The notes under the pieces were generated by a model. It did no database searches. It was not told the DNA's origin and saw only the letters and a list, made by a program, of their open reading frames with translations. Source: Flavobacteriales bacterium MED-G22 (GTDB taxonomy: Bacteria; Bacteroidota; Bacteroidia; Flavobacteriales; Flavobacteriaceae). From it: 35,456 nucleotides of DNA. A program made the translations under genes and the position numbers. Of the stretch, positions 1-9,941 are shown piece after piece. The number at the start of each line of letters is the position of its first letter. The first letter of the stretch is position 1. Location of the stretch: NCBI GenBank assembly GCA_002457295.1, contig NTKF01000011.1:1-35456 (forward strand), written 5' to 3'.

Positions 1-2
1 GA

Positions 3-206
3 TCAATATTTGTTGTAGAAAATCAAAAAATTACTAACTATATAAATTTCATATTTTTCATTCAATTGAAGATCAAAAATTATGCAGATTGGACTCAATT
101 AAATCAAAAAAGGGGGATGCTCTTTTTGATTTATAAACAACAAATAATTGAATCAATAAAAGCCAAGACTATACGGTCTTTAGAATATCATGTTAGTGAT
201 TCTTAA
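3..206 (+). CDS. Possible 3' end of an unidentified gene, cut by the window edge
   Basis: One frame is open from the left edge to a TAA at 204-206, giving 67 codons. In DNA this AT-rich, an open run of that length is unlikely by chance, so it may be the C-terminus of a real protein whose start lies outside the window. The readable tail is hydrophobic then basic and ends RSLEYHVSDS. I recognise no family. An inverted repeat at 101-110/123-132 lies inside this frame. The stop is 51 bp before the -33 element of the rpsL promoter, so the gene would not be in the ribosomal operon. It could still be a chance open frame. Confidence 0.4.
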   Translation, partial: SIFVVENQKITNYINFIFFIQLKIKNYADWTQLNQKRGMLFLIYKQQIIESIKAKTIRSLEYHVSDS

Positions 207-256
207 AAGATTTGATGTTGCTCTAAAAAAATTGTTAAAATTTCAAGCGAATTCGG

Positions 257-287
257 TTTGAATAAAATAAAATAATCTCTACATTTG
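257..287 (+). promoter_or_regulatory. Bacteroidota-type promoter of the ribosomal superoperon
   Basis: A TTTG at 257-260 (-33 element) and TACATTTG at 280-287 (-7 element, consensus TAnnTTTG) are separated by 19 bp, which fits the known Bacteroidota housekeeping promoter. Transcription should begin near 292-294, giving a leader of roughly 28 nt before the rpsL ATG at 321. The -33 box sits next to a perfect 8-bp palindrome, CGAATTCG (248-255). This is the best promoter match in the window and suits a highly expressed operon. Confidence 0.8.
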
Positions 288-291
288 CACG

Positions 292-305
292 CCCATAAAA
301 ATGGG
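292..305 (+). promoter_or_regulatory. Small hairpin at the 5' end of the rpsL mRNA
   Basis: CCCAT (292-296) and ATGGG (301-305) pair as a 5-bp stem with an AAAA loop, right at the predicted transcription start. A hairpin at the extreme 5' end could protect the mRNA from decay; that role is inference. It ends 15 nt before the rpsL start and leaves the start region unpaired. Confidence 0.4.
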
Positions 306-320
306 GAATTAAACAATTTT

Positions 321-695
321 ATGCCAACAATTGCACAACTTGTAAGAAAAGGAAGAGTTTCGATTACCAAGAAGAGTAAATCGGCTGCTTTGGATTCGTG
401 TCCACAACGGCGCGGTGTGTGTACAAGAGTATACACCACAACGCCTAAAAAACCTAATTCGGCAATGAGAAAAGTTGCCCGTGTGCGTTTAACTAATGGA
501 AAAGAAGTTAACGCCTACATTCCCGGAGAAGGACACAACCTCCAAGAGCACTCGATAGTATTGGTTCGAGGCGGAAGAGTAAAAGATTTACCGGGAGTAC
601 GTTATCACATCGTTAGAGGCGCGTTAGATACTGCTGGAGTTGAAGGTAGATTGCAACGCCGTTCAAAATATGGTGCGAAAAGACCTAAAAAATAG
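321..695 (+). CDS. rpsL: 30S ribosomal protein S12
   Basis: S12 sits at the decoding centre of the small subunit and helps control accuracy. The protein is 124 aa, the usual length. The frame is open further upstream (a TTG at 285), but the conserved N-terminus [12 protein letters not shown] fixes the start at ATG 321. The loop [11 protein letters not shown] (residues 41-51) keeps lysines 43 and 44. [12 protein letters not shown] keeps Lys88 and Asp89, the latter being the residue methylthiolated in other bacteria. None of the classic streptomycin-resistance substitutions is visible. It is the first gene of the operon; rpsG follows after 22 bp. Confidence 0.97.
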   Translation: MPTIAQLVRKGRVSITKKSKSAALDSCPQRRGVCTRVYTTTPKKPNSAMRKVARVRLTNGKEVNAYIPGEGHNLQEHSIVLVRGGRVKDLPGVRYHIVRGALDTAGVEGRLQRRSKYGAKRPKK

Positions 696-717
696 TGTGA
701 AACGTAGTTAGTGAATC

Positions 718-1194
718 ATGAGAAAAAAACAATCTAAAAAACGCCCCTTATTACCCGACCCGAAATTTAATGACCAATTGGTTACCCGTTTTGTAAACAA
801 TTTGATGTGGGACGGAAAAAAATCAGTTGCCTTTGCAATTTTCTACGATGCCATTGAAATTGTTGAACAACGCAAACAAGAAGAGGAAAAATCAGGACTA
901 GAGATTTGGAAAGAAGCTCTTTCTAATGTGATGCCCCATGTTGAGGTGCGAAGCAGAAGAGTTGGTGGGGCTACTTTTCAAATACCTATGCAAATTCGTC
1001 CTGACCGTAAAGTTTCTCTTGCCATGAAATGGCTTATTACAGCAGCAAGGAAGCGCAATGAAAAATCAATGGCCCTAAGAATGGCCAACGAAGTGCTAGC
1101 CGCTTCAAAAGAAGAAGGTGCTGCCGTAAAAAAACGAGTAGATACACATAAAATGGCCGAAGCAAATAAAGCCTTCTCACATTTTAGATTTTAA
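718..1194 (+). CDS. rpsG: 30S ribosomal protein S7
   Basis: S7 is a primary 16S rRNA binder that organises the head of the small subunit and contacts E-site tRNA. The 158-aa protein shows the basic N-terminus [14 protein letters not shown] and the conserved [13 protein letters not shown] beta-hairpin segment (about residues 78-90), and ends HFRF. Length and sequence fit the family. It lies between rpsL and fusA as in the classical str operon. No Shine-Dalgarno motif precedes the ATG. Confidence 0.97.
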   Translation: MRKKQSKKRPLLPDPKFNDQLVTRFVNNLMWDGKKSVAFAIFYDAIEIVEQRKQEEEKSGLEIWKEALSNVMPHVEVRSRRVGGATFQIPMQIRPDRKVSLAMKWLITAARKRNEKSMALRMANEVLAASKEEGAAVKKRVDTHKMAEANKAFSHFRF

Positions 1195-1222
1195 TTCCAA
1201 CTATATTTTAGAGTAGAAAAAC

Positions 1223-3352
1223 ATGGCAAGAGATTTAAAATTTACAAGAAATATTGGTATCGCAGCGCATATTGATGCTGGCAAAACGACCACCACAGAA
1301 CGTATATTGTTTTACACCGGGGTGAGTCATAAAATAGGGGAAGTGCATGATGGTGCCGCCACGATGGATTGGATGGAGCAAGAACAAGAACGAGGAATTA
1401 CTATTACCTCTGCAGCTACTACTTGCACTTGGAATTTCCCATCTGACCAAGGCAATCCAACCGCTGATTCTAAACCGTATCATTTCAACATTATAGACAC
1501 ACCTGGTCACGTTGACTTTACAGTAGAAGTAAACCGATCTTTACGAGTTCTCGATGGATTGGTTTTTTTATTTTCTGCAGTAGACGGTGTAGAACCCCAG
1601 TCTGAAACAAATTGGCGATTAGCAGATAATTATAAAGTACCACGCATTGGGTTTGTGAATAAAATGGACCGTCAAGGGTCAAACTTTCTCAATGTATGTG
1701 CCCAAGTTCGCGATATGTTAAAATCTAACGCAGTGCCCTTAGTACTCAATATTGGCGATGAAGAAGATTTTAGGGGTATAGTTGACCTAGTAACCAACAA
1801 AGGAATTGTATGGCATGAGGACAAGTTTGGTTCTACCTATGATGAAATACCAATTCCAGAGGACCTTAAAGAAGAAGCTGCGCAACTCAGAGGTCAACTT
1901 ATTGAAGCTGTGGCTGAATATGACGAAGCTCTTTTAGAAAAGTTTTTTGAAGATCCTGACAGTATAAGTCCAGATGAAATTCATGCTGCGTTGCGAGCGG
2001 CTACTCAAGACATGAGTATCATCCCTATGATTTGTGGCTCATCATTTAAAAATAAAGGAGTCCAGTTTTTGTTAGATGCCGTTTGTCGTTATTTGCCTTC
2101 TCCAGAAGACAAAGAAGCCATTGTTGGAACTGACCCCAAATCAGAAAGTGAGGTTTCTAGAAAACCCACTGTTCAAGAACCCTTTTCTGCATTGGCCTTT
2201 AAAATAGCCACTGACCCTTTCGTAGGAAGATTAGCTTTCTTCCGTGCATATTCAGGAAGATTAGATGCCGGATCCTATGTGTTGAACAACAGAAGCGGAA
2301 ATAAAGAACGCATTTCAAGGATCTACCAAATGCATTCTAACAAACAAAATTCAATTGATTTTATTGAAGCGGGAGACATTGGGGCTGCAGTTGGATTTAA
2401 AGATATCAAAACTGGAGATACATTGTCTGCTGAAAATGCACCTATTGTGCTTGAGAGTATGGAGTTTCCAGACCCTGTGATCGGTATTGCTGTTGAACCT
2501 AAAACAAAAGCAGACGTTGATAAACTAGGAATGTCTCTTGCTAAATTGGCAGAAGAAGATCCTACTTTTCAAGTCAAAACAGATGAGGCTTCGGGTCAAA
2601 CAATTATCTCTGGAATGGGAGAATTGCATTTAGATATTATAGTTGATCGTCTAAGGAGAGAATTTAAAGTGGAAGTAAACCAAGGACAACCACAAGTTGA
2701 ATATAAAGAAGCACTAACGGCTCAGGCAAATCACCGAGAGGTTTACAAAAAGCAAACAGGAGGTCGTGGAAAATTTGCCGATATTGTATTTACCATTGAG
2801 CCTGTAGAAGAAGGAAAATCTGGTCTTGAATTTGTCAACGAGATTAAGGGTGGAAATATTCCAAAAGAATACATTCCCTCTGTTGAAAAAGGATTTAAGG
2901 ATGCTATGAAAAATGGTCCACTTGCTGGCTTTGAGATCGATGCCATGAAGATCACTTTAAAAGATGGTTCTTTTCATCCAGTTGATTCGGACTCTCTTTC
3001 TTTTGAATTAGCAGCAAAATTAGGGTTCAAAGAATCTGCCCGTGCAGCACGGGCCGTAATCATGGAACCCATCATGAAGTTAGAAGTACTAACTCCAGAA
3101 GAAAACATGGGAGACATCGTAGGTGATCTCAATCGCCGAAGAGGACAAGTAAATTCTATGGACGATCGTGCTGGATCAAAAGTAGTTAAGGCTGAAGTGC
3201 CCCTATCAGAAATGTTTGGGTATGTCACTTCTCTAAGAACTTTATCTTCTGGTAGAGCAACTTCTACAATGGAATTTTCACATTATGCAGAAACACCACA
3301 AAATATTTCTGAAACTGTGATAGCAGATATTAAAGGAAATCAAAACGATTAA
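1223..3352 (+). CDS. fusA: Translation elongation factor G
   Basis: EF-G is the GTPase that drives ribosomal translocation and, with the recycling factor, splits post-termination ribosomes. The 709-aa protein has the full five-domain length. GTPase motifs are visible: AHIDAGKT (P-loop, 15-22), RGIT (switch I), DTPGH (92-96) and NKMD (146-149). A conserved GMGELHLDI segment and the domain IV region GGRGKFADI follow. There is only one EF-G gene here and no EF-Tu gene next to it. The gene ends 12 bp before rpsJ, with no visible terminator, joining the str and S10 groups. Confidence 0.97.
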   Translation: MARDLKFTRNIGIAAHIDAGKTTTTERILFYTGVSHKIGEVHDGAATMDWMEQEQERGITITSAATTCTWNFPSDQGNPTADSKPYHFNIIDTPGHVDFTVEVNRSLRVLDGLVFLFSAVDGVEPQSETNWRLADNYKVPRIGFVNKMDRQGSNFLNVCAQVRDMLKSNAVPLVLNIGDEEDFRGIVDLVTNKGIVWHEDKFGSTYDEIPIPEDLKEEAAQLRGQLIEAVAEYDEALLEKFFEDPDSISPDEIHAALRAATQDMSIIPMICGSSFKNKGVQFLLDAVCRYLPSPEDKEAIVGTDPKSESEVSRKPTVQEPFSALAFKIATDPFVGRLAFFRAYSGRLDAGSYVLNNRSGNKERISRIYQMHSNKQNSIDFIEAGDIGAAVGFKDIKTGDTLSAENAPIVLESMEFPDPVIGIAVEPKTKADVDKLGMSLAKLAEEDPTFQVKTDEASGQTIISGMGELHLDIIVDRLRREFKVEVNQGQPQVEYKEALTAQANHREVYKKQTGGRGKFADIVFTIEPVEEGKSGLEFVNEIKGGNIPKEYIPSVEKGFKDAMKNGPLAGFEIDAMKITLKDGSFHPVDSDSLSFELAAKLGFKESARAARAVIMEPIMKLEVLTPEENMGDIVGDLNRRRGQVNSMDDRAGSKVVKAEVPLSEMFGYVTSLRTLSSGRATSTMEFSHYAETPQNISETVIADIKGNQND

Positions 3353-3364
3353 CGTTTCGCCAAC

Positions 3365-3670
3365 ATGAGTCAAAAAATTAGAATAAAATTAAAGTCATAC
3401 GATCACAACTTGGTAGATAAATCTGCCGATAAGATTGTCAAGACTGTAAAAACAACGGGTGCTATAGTCACTGGGCCTATTCCATTGCCTACTCACAAAA
3501 AAATATTTACAGTATTGCGATCACCTCACGTGAACAAAAAATCACGGGAGCAATTTAAGTTGTGTTCTTATAAACGTCTTTTGGATATCTATAGTTCTTC
3601 TTCAAGGACTATTGATGCTTTAATGAAGTTAGAGCTTCCAAGTGGCGTAGAAGTAGAAATTAAAGTTTAA
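3365..3670 (+). CDS. rpsJ: 30S ribosomal protein S10
   Basis: S10 binds the head of the 30S subunit and doubles as the NusE transcription antitermination factor. The 101-aa protein has the typical [11 protein letters not shown] start, the GPIPLPT loop (about residues 38-44) and [12 protein letters not shown], all hallmarks of the family. It is the first gene of the classical S10 group but here directly follows fusA, so it is probably transcribed from the upstream promoter. Confidence 0.97.
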   Translation: MSQKIRIKLKSYDHNLVDKSADKIVKTVKTTGAIVTGPIPLPTHKKIFTVLRSPHVNKKSREQFKLCSYKRLLDIYSSSSRTIDALMKLELPSGVEVEIKV

Positions 3671-3686
3671 CAATAAAAACAAAACA

Positions 3687-4304
3687 ATGTCTGGGTTAAT
3701 TGGAAAAAAAATCGGCATGACTAGTCTTTATGATGAGCAGGGAAAAAATATTCCTTGTACTGTTCTTGAGGTAGGTCCATGTGTGGTTACCCAAGTCAGA
3801 ACCAAAGAGGTTGACGGGTATGATGCACTGCAACTTGGTTTCGATGACAAGGCAGTAAAACGCACTTCAAAGGCAGCAGAAGGTCATTTTAAAAAGGCCA
3901 ATACAGCTCCAAAGAAGAAAGTTGTTGAATTCCAAGATTTTGAGACAGATCACCAACTTGGTGACACGATTACTGTGGAACACTTTATAGAAGGTGAATT
4001 TGTCGATGTGACAGGAACTTCTAAGGGAAAAGGGTTTCAGGGTGTTGTGAAACGCCATGGGTTTGGAGGCGTAGGCCAAGCCACTCACGGGCAGCACAAC
4101 CGGCTTAGAGCACCAGGTTCAATTGGTGCTGCGTCCTATCCAGCTCGTGTTTTCAAGGGTATGCGAATGGCCGGAAGAATGGGAACTGATCGTGTTAAAG
4201 TAGAAAACTTAAAAGTGGTTAAAGTAGTGCCAGAAAAAAATCTCTTAGTAGTTAAGGGGTGTGTTCCTGGACACAAAAACGCTTTTGTAACAGTTCAGAA
4301 ATAA
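3687..4304 (+). CDS. rplC: 50S ribosomal protein L3
   Basis: L3 is an early-assembly protein that reaches toward the peptidyl transferase centre. The 205-aa protein begins [13 protein letters not shown] and carries the signature around [12 protein letters not shown] followed by [13 protein letters not shown]. It contains the conserved glutamine-bearing loop that enters the ribosome core. Its TAA stop (4302-4304) shares one base with the ATG of rplD, suggesting translational coupling. Confidence 0.97.
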   Translation: MSGLIGKKIGMTSLYDEQGKNIPCTVLEVGPCVVTQVRTKEVDGYDALQLGFDDKAVKRTSKAAEGHFKKANTAPKKKVVEFQDFETDHQLGDTITVEHFIEGEFVDVTGTSKGKGFQGVVKRHGFGGVGQATHGQHNRLRAPGSIGAASYPARVFKGMRMAGRMGTDRVKVENLKVVKVVPEKNLLVVKGCVPGHKNAFVTVQK

Positions 4305-4933
4305 TGGAATTACAAGTATATAATAAAGAAGGAAAAGCAACCGGAAAAAAAGTGAAATTAAACCCGGAGGTGTTTGGTATAGAGCCTAACACACACGCCA
4401 TCTATTTAGACGTGAAACAACATTTGGCCAATAGAAGACAAGGCACCCATGAAACAAAAGAAAGAGGGCAAATAGTTGGAAGTACACGTAAAATCAAAAA
4501 ACAAAAAGGAACTGGTACTGCTCGGGCTGGAAGTATCAAAAACCCATTGTTTAGAGGTGGAGGCCGTATTTTTGGTCCCACCCCAAGGAGCTACAGTCAA
4601 AAGGTGAATAAAAAAGTAAAACGCTTGGCTAGAAAATCTGCTTTAAGTATTAAGGCAAAAGAGAAAGCGATCTACGTTTTAGAAGACTTTAACATGGATG
4701 CTCCAAAAACTAAACAATATTCAGCTTTGCTCGATAGCTTAGGTATAGCGGGCAAAAAAACATTACACGTGTTGGGTGAATCGAATAAAAATGTATATTT
4801 GTCGTCGCGCAATTTAGAAAAATCACAAGTTATAATCAACTCTGAATTAAGCACTTATGGCATTTCAAATGCAACTTGTTTAGTTCTTTCTGAAAGTTCT
4901 ATAGCTGCTATTGAATCACTTTTGAATCGCTAA
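4304..4933 (+). CDS. rplD: 50S ribosomal protein L4
   Basis: L4 lines the narrow part of the nascent-peptide exit tunnel and in enterobacteria also regulates the S10 operon. The frame is open upstream inside rplC, but the conserved start [10 protein letters not shown] places the ATG at 4304, giving 209 aa. Family landmarks include HETKERGQIVGSTRKI and the tunnel-loop segment KGTGTARAGS...GGGRIFGPTPRSY. No S10-type leader for L4 autoregulation is visible between fusA and rpsJ. The start overlaps the rplC stop (TAATG). Confidence 0.95.
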   Translation: MELQVYNKEGKATGKKVKLNPEVFGIEPNTHAIYLDVKQHLANRRQGTHETKERGQIVGSTRKIKKQKGTGTARAGSIKNPLFRGGGRIFGPTPRSYSQKVNKKVKRLARKSALSIKAKEKAIYVLEDFNMDAPKTKQYSALLDSLGIAGKKTLHVLGESNKNVYLSSRNLEKSQVIINSELSTYGISNATCLVLSESSIAAIESLLNR

Positions 4934-4935
4934 TT

Positions 4936-5226
4936 ATGAAAGTTTTGATCAAACCAATTATTACAGAAAAAGCTACTCGAGGTAGTGAACTTTCTAATTC
5001 ATATACTTTTTATGTTGATCCAAGAGCCAATAAATTAGAAATCAAAGCTGCGGTTGAAAATACCTACAACGTTAGCGTTTCTAAAGTTCGAACAATGAAT
5101 TATGGACCTGAACGTAAAGTAAAATATACAAAAACTGGTGTCCAAGCTGGCAAAACTAACGCTACAAAACGTGCCATTGTGCAAGTGGCAGATGGTGATG
5201 CCATAGATTTTTATAGTAATCTTTAA
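4936..5226 (+). CDS. rplW: 50S ribosomal protein L23
   Basis: L23 sits at the tunnel exit and is the main docking site for trigger factor and the signal recognition particle, whose Ffh subunit is encoded later in this window. The 96-aa protein begins [14 protein letters not shown], the typical L23 opening, followed by [15 protein letters not shown] and the conserved [17 protein letters not shown]. It follows rplD with a 2-bp gap. Confidence 0.96.
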   Translation: MKVLIKPIITEKATRGSELSNSYTFYVDPRANKLEIKAAVENTYNVSVSKVRTMNYGPERKVKYTKTGVQAGKTNATKRAIVQVADGDAIDFYSNL

Positions 5227-5237
5227 TACTAACACAG

Positions 5238-6062
5238 ATGTCAGTAAGAAAACTTAAACCCATAACCCCTGCACAACGCTTTAGAGTGGTTAATGGCTTT
5301 GACGCAGTTACTACTCAAAAGCCAGAAAAGAGTTTGTTGGCTCCGGTCAAATCTACTGGTGGTAGAAATAATAATGGGAAAATGACTGTACGCCACCGTG
5401 GTGGAGGGCACAAAAGACGCTATAGAATAATTGATTTTAAGAGAGATAAATTTGATATCACAAGCGAAGTATTGAGTATCGAATATGATCCAAACCGTTC
5501 TGCTTTTATTGCGCTGCTTCAATATAAGGACGGGGAGAAACGCTATATAATAGCTCAAAATGGGCTTAAGGTGGGGCAAAAGGTTTTGTCGGGTAAAAGT
5601 GCAAGTCCAGAAATTGGAAATGCACTCTATTTATCAGACATTCCATTAGGAACAATCATTTCTTGTATTGAACTAGTTCCTGGAAAAGGAGCCACAATTG
5701 CAAGAAGTGCGGGTGCTTTTGCACAGTTAATGGCTCGTGAGGGAAAATATGCTACAATCAAGTTGCCTTCAGGAGAAACTAGGATGATTTTAGTCACTTG
5801 TTTGGCCACAATTGGAACCGTTTCTAACTCTGATCATCAATTGTTGGTGTCTGGAAAAGCAGGAAGATCGAGATGGTTGGGCAGAAGACCTAGAACTCGT
5901 CCAGTAGCAATGAACCCTGTCGATCACCCAATGGGTGGTGGTGAAGGTCGAGCCTCAGGAGGTCATCCAAGATCTAAAAAAGGGTTGCCAGCAAAAGGCT
6001 ACCGTACACGATCGAAAACGAAAGCAAGTAATAAGTTCATTTTAGAACGAAGAAAAAAATAA
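5238..6062 (+). CDS. rplB: 50S ribosomal protein L2
   Basis: L2 is a primary 23S rRNA binder needed for subunit joining and peptidyl transfer. The 274-aa protein shows the conserved N-terminus (KPITPAQRF), the [12 protein letters not shown] segment and the C-terminal [19 protein letters not shown] motif. The first histidine of that motif, equivalent to E. coli His229, is kept. The second is Met instead of the His of proteobacteria; from memory this Met is usual in Bacteroidota. The protein ends in a basic tail, ERRKK. Confidence 0.97.
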   Translation: MSVRKLKPITPAQRFRVVNGFDAVTTQKPEKSLLAPVKSTGGRNNNGKMTVRHRGGGHKRRYRIIDFKRDKFDITSEVLSIEYDPNRSAFIALLQYKDGEKRYIIAQNGLKVGQKVLSGKSASPEIGNALYLSDIPLGTIISCIELVPGKGATIARSAGAFAQLMAREGKYATIKLPSGETRMILVTCLATIGTVSNSDHQLLVSGKAGRSRWLGRRPRTRPVAMNPVDHPMGGGEGRASGGHPRSKKGLPAKGYRTRSKTKASNKFILERRKK

Positions 6063-6069
6063 ATAAAAT

Positions 6070-6348
6070 ATGGCTCGTTCATTAAAAAAAGGACCTTTTG
6101 TGCATCACAGTCTGGAAAAAAAAGTGATGAAAAATATCGAAGAGAACAAAAAAGCTGTAATTAAGACATGGTCTCGCGCCTCATTAATAACTCCTGACTT
6201 TGTTGGTCAAACAATAGGAGTTCATAATGGGAAAACATTTGTTCCTGTCTACATCACTGAAAATATGGTTGGACATAAACTCGGAGAATTTTCACCCACT
6301 CGTTCCTTTAGAGGTCATGCAGGGGCAAAAAATAAAGGAAATAAATAA
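6070..6348 (+). CDS. rpsS: 30S ribosomal protein S19
   Basis: S19 forms part of the head of the 30S subunit and bridges to the large subunit. The 92-aa protein opens [19 protein letters not shown] and contains [14 protein letters not shown] and the signature [16 protein letters not shown]. It lies 7 bp after rplB and 9 bp before rplV, within the S10 group. Confidence 0.97.
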   Translation: MARSLKKGPFVHHSLEKKVMKNIEENKKAVIKTWSRASLITPDFVGQTIGVHNGKTFVPVYITENMVGHKLGEFSPTRSFRGHAGAKNKGNK

Positions 6349-6357
6349 TATTGCTTT

Positions 6358-6762
6358 ATGGGAAATCGAAAAAGACAGACCGCACAAAAAATTAAAGAAG
6401 CAAAAAAGAACATAGCTTTTGCTAAACTGAACAATTGTCCAACATCACCAAGAAAAATGAGGTTAGTGGCAGATCAAGTGAGAGGAGAGCAAATTGACAA
6501 AGCCCTAACCATTTTGAAGTTTAGTTCTAAAGAAGCATCAAGACGACTGGAAAAATTGTTGCTTTCAGCTATTTCAAATTGGCAAACTAAAAATGAATCT
6601 GAAGATATTGAAAAAGCAGATTTAGTCGTAAAAGAAATTCGTGTTGATGGGGGAAAGATGTTAAAACGTCTTCGTCCAGCTCCGCAAGGACGCGCTCATC
6701 GCATAAGAAAACGTTCCAACCACGTTACATTGGTTTTGGGATCTAATACAATTGAAGCATAA
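6358..6762 (+). CDS. rplV: 50S ribosomal protein L22
   Basis: L22 contributes, with L4, to the constriction of the peptide exit tunnel through a beta-hairpin. The 134-aa protein carries [14 protein letters not shown] (about residues 30-43), the typical helix start. The hairpin region around [24 protein letters not shown] is intact; macrolide-resistance changes in other bacteria usually fall here, and none is obvious. It is slightly longer than the about 110-aa enterobacterial form because of an N-terminal lysine-rich extension. Confidence 0.96.
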   Translation: MGNRKRQTAQKIKEAKKNIAFAKLNNCPTSPRKMRLVADQVRGEQIDKALTILKFSSKEASRRLEKLLLSAISNWQTKNESEDIEKADLVVKEIRVDGGKMLKRLRPAPQGRAHRIRKRSNHVTLVLGSNTIEA

Positions 6763-6764
6763 CT

Positions 6765-7496
6765 ATGGGACAAAAAACCAATCCAATCGGAAACCGCTTA
6801 GGCATCATCAGAGGATGGGACTCCAACTGGTATGGAGGCAACAAATATGGCGATAAATTGGCTGAAGATGACAAAATTAGAAAATATGTGCACGCACGTC
6901 TTTCTAAAGCTAGCGTTTCTAATGTGATTATTGAACGGACACTCAAAATTATTACAGTCACAATAACTACTGCACGTCCAGGAATTATAATTGGTAAAGC
7001 TGGCCAAGAGGTTGACAAGCTAAAAGAAGAGTTGAGGAAAATCACCAATAAAGAAGTTCAAATCAACATCTTTGAAATAAAACGTCCCGAATTAGATGCT
7101 CAGTTAGTGGGTGCTAGTATTGCCCGTCAAATTGAAAGTAGAATTTCATATCGTCGTGCCATCAAGATGGCCATTGCCGCAGCTATTAGAATGAATGCTG
7201 AAGGAATTAAAGTCCAAATTTCTGGACGTCTAAACGGAGCTGAAATGGCTCGGTCAGAATCTTACAAAGAAGGAAGAATTCCACTTTCAACTTTTCGTGC
7301 TGATATTGATTATGCCTTAGTTGAAGCACACACCACCTATGGTCGTTTGGGCATTAAAGTTTGGATAATGAAAGGTGAGGTTTACGGTAAGAGAGAATTG
7401 TCTCCTTTGGTTGGTATGTCCAAAAAGACTGGTGGAGGAAATAATTCGAATAGAAACGGTGGAGGAAAATCTCCACGTCAACGTAGAAGAAAATAA
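6765..7496 (+). CDS. rpsC: 30S ribosomal protein S3
   Basis: S3 lines the mRNA entry channel and has helicase activity with S4 and S5. The 243-aa protein begins [18 protein letters not shown], has a KH domain with the core [14 protein letters not shown] (about 69-83), and the C-terminal domain signature [19 protein letters not shown]. The C-terminus carries a low-complexity Gly/Asn/Arg/Lys tail ([13 protein letters not shown]...) that is unlikely to be folded. It starts 2 bp after rplV. Confidence 0.97.
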   Translation: MGQKTNPIGNRLGIIRGWDSNWYGGNKYGDKLAEDDKIRKYVHARLSKASVSNVIIERTLKIITVTITTARPGIIIGKAGQEVDKLKEELRKITNKEVQINIFEIKRPELDAQLVGASIARQIESRISYRRAIKMAIAAAIRMNAEGIKVQISGRLNGAEMARSESYKEGRIPLSTFRADIDYALVEAHTTYGRLGIKVWIMKGEVYGKRELSPLVGMSKKTGGGNNSNRNGGGKSPRQRRRK

Positions 7497-7522
7497 TAAT
7501 TATTAGGTAGTAAATAGAAATT

Positions 7523-7942
7523 ATGTTACAACCCAAAAAAACTAAATATCGCAAAACCCAAAAAGGGAGGATGAAAGGCTTGTCCCAACGAGGGCATCAG
7601 CTATCTAATGGAATGTTTGGTATCAAAGCATTAGATTCTGTTTTCATCACTTCTAGACAAATAGAGGCTGCGCGTATTGCGGCTACTAGATATATGAAAC
7701 GTGAAGGTCAACTTTGGATTAAAATTTTTCCAGACAAGCCAATCACTAAAAAACCTTTGGAAGTAAGAATGGGTAAAGGAAAAGGGGCACCAGAATATTT
7801 TGTTGCTGTCGCCAAAGCGGGTCGAATTTTATTTGAAGTTGCTGGAGTCCCTCACGAGGTGGCTAAAGAAGCGTTACGCTTGGCGGCTCAAAAATTACCA
7901 GTTAAAACAAAATTTGTGGTTGCACGAGATTTTGAAGCCTAA
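7523..7942 (+). CDS. rplP: 50S ribosomal protein L16
   Basis: L16 helps position the acceptor ends of tRNAs at the A site of the large subunit. The 139-aa protein starts [16 protein letters not shown], the typical opening, and contains [19 protein letters not shown] and the signature [20 protein letters not shown]. Length is standard. A 26-bp AT-rich gap separates it from rpsC. Confidence 0.97.
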   Translation: MLQPKKTKYRKTQKGRMKGLSQRGHQLSNGMFGIKALDSVFITSRQIEAARIAATRYMKREGQLWIKIFPDKPITKKPLEVRMGKGKGAPEYFVAVAKAGRILFEVAGVPHEVAKEALRLAAQKLPVKTKFVVARDFEA

Positions 7943-7952
7943 ATAAAGAATT

Positions 7953-8141
7953 ATGAAACAGTCAGAAATAAAACTAATGGAGGCTGAAGCGCTACAAACC
8001 AAAATTGGTGAAGTAGAAAAACAGCTCATGGAATTGAAATTGACCCATGCCGTTTCTCCTTTAGAAAACCCATTACAAATTAGAGCTACTCGAAGAACGT
8101 TGGCACGTCTTAAAACAGCATTCACAAACAAACAAGCTTAG
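7953..8141 (+). CDS. rpmC: 50S ribosomal protein L29
   Basis: L29 is a small helical protein beside the tunnel exit, next to L23. The 62-aa product begins [18 protein letters not shown] and has the conserved end [21 protein letters not shown]. The family is a two-helix hairpin, and the pattern here fits. It lies 10 bp after rplP and 4 bp before rpsQ. Confidence 0.95.
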   Translation: MKQSEIKLMEAEALQTKIGEVEKQLMELKLTHAVSPLENPLQIRATRRTLARLKTAFTNKQA

Positions 8142-8145
8142 TCTT

Positions 8146-8400
8146 ATGGAAAGAAATTTAAGGAAAGAGCGTATTGGCATTGTTACAAGTAACAAAATGG
8201 ATAAATCGGCAGTGATTTCTGAAGTCAAACGAGTAAAACACCCCCTCTATGGAAAATTTGTTTTGAAAACGAAAAAATATACAGTGCACGATGAAACCAA
8301 TAATTGTAATATTGGTGACACAGTAAAAATTATGGAGACAAAACCTATTAGCAAATCCAAGTGTTGGAGATTGGTCGAAATTATTGAAAGAGCTAAATAA
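8146..8400 (+). CDS. rpsQ: 30S ribosomal protein S17
   Basis: S17 is an OB-fold primary binder of 16S rRNA. The 84-aa protein begins [23 protein letters not shown] and shows [16 protein letters not shown] and [23 protein letters not shown], the standard family signature at its C-terminal half. It is 2 bp before rplN. Confidence 0.96.
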   Translation: MERNLRKERIGIVTSNKMDKSAVISEVKRVKHPLYGKFVLKTKKYTVHDETNNCNIGDTVKIMETKPISKSKCWRLVEIIERAK

Positions 8401-8402
8401 TC

Positions 8403-8771
8403 ATGGTACAACAAGAAAGTCGTTTAAAAGTAGCCGATAATACAGGAGCCAAAGAAGTGCTCACTATTCGAGTTTTGGGTGGTACCAAACGAAGATATGC
8501 CTCTTTGGGAGACAAAATTGTAGTGACTGTGAAAGAAGCTACACCGGCTGGACAGGTAAAAAAAGGACAAGTTTCTACTGCAGTAGTAGTAAGAACTAAA
8601 AAAGAAGTTAGAAGACCTGACGGTTCATATATAAGATTTGATGAAAACGCTTGCGTGCTTCTCAACCCAACGGGCGAAATGCGAGGCACTCGTGTTTTTG
8701 GGCCTGTAGCTCGTGAACTACGTGACAAGCAATTTATGAAAATTGTTTCATTAGCACCTGAAGTATTATAA
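8403..8771 (+). CDS. rplN: 50S ribosomal protein L14
   Basis: L14 is a conserved beta-barrel protein at the subunit interface and the docking site of the silencing factor RsfS. The 122-aa protein starts [18 protein letters not shown] and shows [22 protein letters not shown] and [13 protein letters not shown], all diagnostic. The length matches the family exactly. Confidence 0.97.
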   Translation: MVQQESRLKVADNTGAKEVLTIRVLGGTKRRYASLGDKIVVTVKEATPAGQVKKGQVSTAVVVRTKKEVRRPDGSYIRFDENACVLLNPTGEMRGTRVFGPVARELRDKQFMKIVSLAPEVL

Positions 8772-8781
8772 ACTGTTGAAA

Positions 8782-9096
8782 ATGGTAACAAAATTTAAAA
8801 TAAAAAAAGGCGACAAGATTCGGGTTATCTCGGGAGAACACAAAGGGTCTGAAGGGAATGTATTGAAAATTTTAACCGCTAAAAACAGAGCTATAGTTGA
8901 AGGTATTAATTTAGTCAAAAAACATGCTAAACCCAATGCGCAAAATCCACAAGGGGGAATTATTGAAAAAGAGGCTTCCATCCATATTTCAAATCTGTCT
9001 CTAATAGCTTCAGATGGAAAGACCACTAGAATAGGCTATCGAATGGAAGAAGGAAAAAAAGTGCGTTTCGCCAAAAAAAATAATGAAGAAATATAA
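8782..9096 (+). CDS. rplX: 50S ribosomal protein L24
   Basis: L24 nucleates assembly of the large subunit. A TTG six bases upstream (8776) is in frame, but ATG 8782 is preferred because it gives the usual short N-terminus [13 protein letters not shown]; the product is then 104 aa. The KOW-type motif ([18 protein letters not shown], residues 8-25) and the later [17 protein letters not shown] segment identify it. It is followed after 3 bp by rplE. Confidence 0.95.
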   Translation: MVTKFKIKKGDKIRVISGEHKGSEGNVLKILTAKNRAIVEGINLVKKHAKPNAQNPQGGIIEKEASIHISNLSLIASDGKTTRIGYRMEEGKKVRFAKKNNEEI

Positions 9097-9099
9097 GTT

Positions 9100-9654
9100 A
9101 TGAGCACCTATATTCCACGATTAAAAAAAGAATATAACGAAAGAATAACTGGCGCTTTAAAAGAAAGCATCGGATACAAAAGCATTATGCAAGTGCCGCG
9201 ACTTGAAAAAATTGTTTTGAGTAGAGGGGTTGGAGCTGCTGTTGCAGACAAAAAACTTGTTGAACACGCCGTTGATGAGCTTACCTTGATCACTGGGCAA
9301 AGAGCCATAGCGACTGTATCTAAAAAAGATGTTGCCAGTTTCAAGTTGAGAAAAGGGATGCCAATTGGAGCCAAAGTGACTTTGCGTGGAGAACGTATGT
9401 ATGAATTCTTAGATCGTTTAGTGACCACAGCACTTCCACGTGTTAGAGATTTTCAGGGTGTGAAAAGTTCAGGCTTTGATGGCAGAGGAAACTACAATCT
9501 TGGTATTACAGAGCAAATTATATTTCCAGAAATTGATATTGATAAGGTCAATAAAATTGCTGGAATGGACATCACCTTCGTCACAACAGCAGACACAGAT
9601 CAAGAAGCAAAATTATTGTTAACTGAATTAGGAATTCCTTTTAAAAAGAACTAG
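9100..9654 (+). CDS. rplE: 50S ribosomal protein L5
   Basis: L5 binds 5S rRNA and contacts P-site tRNA in the central protuberance. The 184-aa protein has the typical [13 protein letters not shown] near residues 33-45, [25 protein letters not shown] in part, and the C-terminal [16 protein letters not shown]. Length is normal. Together with L18 and L25-type proteins it forms the 5S particle; L18 is encoded downstream in the same operon. Confidence 0.97.
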   Translation: MSTYIPRLKKEYNERITGALKESIGYKSIMQVPRLEKIVLSRGVGAAVADKKLVEHAVDELTLITGQRAIATVSKKDVASFKLRKGMPIGAKVTLRGERMYEFLDRLVTTALPRVRDFQGVKSSGFDGRGNYNLGITEQIIFPEIDIDKVNKIAGMDITFVTTADTDQEAKLLLTELGIPFKKN

Positions 9655-9655
9655 C

Positions 9656-9925
9656 ATGGCAAAAGAATCAATGAAAGCTCGAGAAGTTAAAAGAGCGAAA
9701 ATTGTAGCGAAATATCAAGCCAAAAGAAAGGCACTCAAAGAAGCAGGTGATTATGAGGCTTTACAAAAGCTACCACGAAACGCTTCTCCTGTAAGAATGC
9801 ACAACAGATGTATGTTGACAGGACGTCCAAAGGGATATATGAGGCAATTCGGAATTTCAAGGGTGACTTTCAGAGAAATGGCCAACAAAGGATTGATTCC
9901 TGGTGTCACAAAAGCGAGTTGGTAA
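9656..9925 (+). CDS. rpsN: 30S ribosomal protein S14, long zinc-free form
   Basis: S14 binds in the head of the 30S subunit. The 89-aa product is the longer form with one cysteine in [20 protein letters not shown] and no CxxC pairs. It is therefore the zinc-independent (C-minus) type rather than the about 61-aa zinc-binding type. The end GVTKASW is typical. The start lies 1 bp after the rplE stop. Confidence 0.96.
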   Translation: MAKESMKAREVKRAKIVAKYQAKRKALKEAGDYEALQKLPRNASPVRMHNRCMLTGRPKGYMRQFGISRVTFREMANKGLIPGVTKASW

Positions 9926-9941
9926 AATTTAAAAAAGAAAT

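Noticed and set aside
101..132. Inverted repeat AAATCAAAAA/TTTTTGATTT that could be a terminator
   Set aside because: Almost entirely A/T in the stem, no T run after it, and it lies inside an open reading frame; probably low-complexity chance pairing.
165..180. Short hairpin AAGAC/GTCTT before the superoperon
   Set aside because: Only 5 bp, not followed by a T tract, and inside the possible partial gene.
1235..1510. 91-codon open frame antisense to fusA, and many similar antisense frames through the ribosomal operon
   Set aside because: They lie wholly inside strongly conserved genes, have no family features, and mirror codon use of the real frame.
5875..5970. Loss of an essential histidine in L2 (HPM instead of HPH)
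   Set aside because: The histidine equivalent to E. coli His229 is the preceding one and is present; the Met is, as far as I recall, usual in Bacteroidota.
7354..7554. Minus-strand frame overlapping the rpsC-rplP junction
   Set aside because: Overlaps two conserved genes and has a low-complexity hydrophobic product; no promoter.
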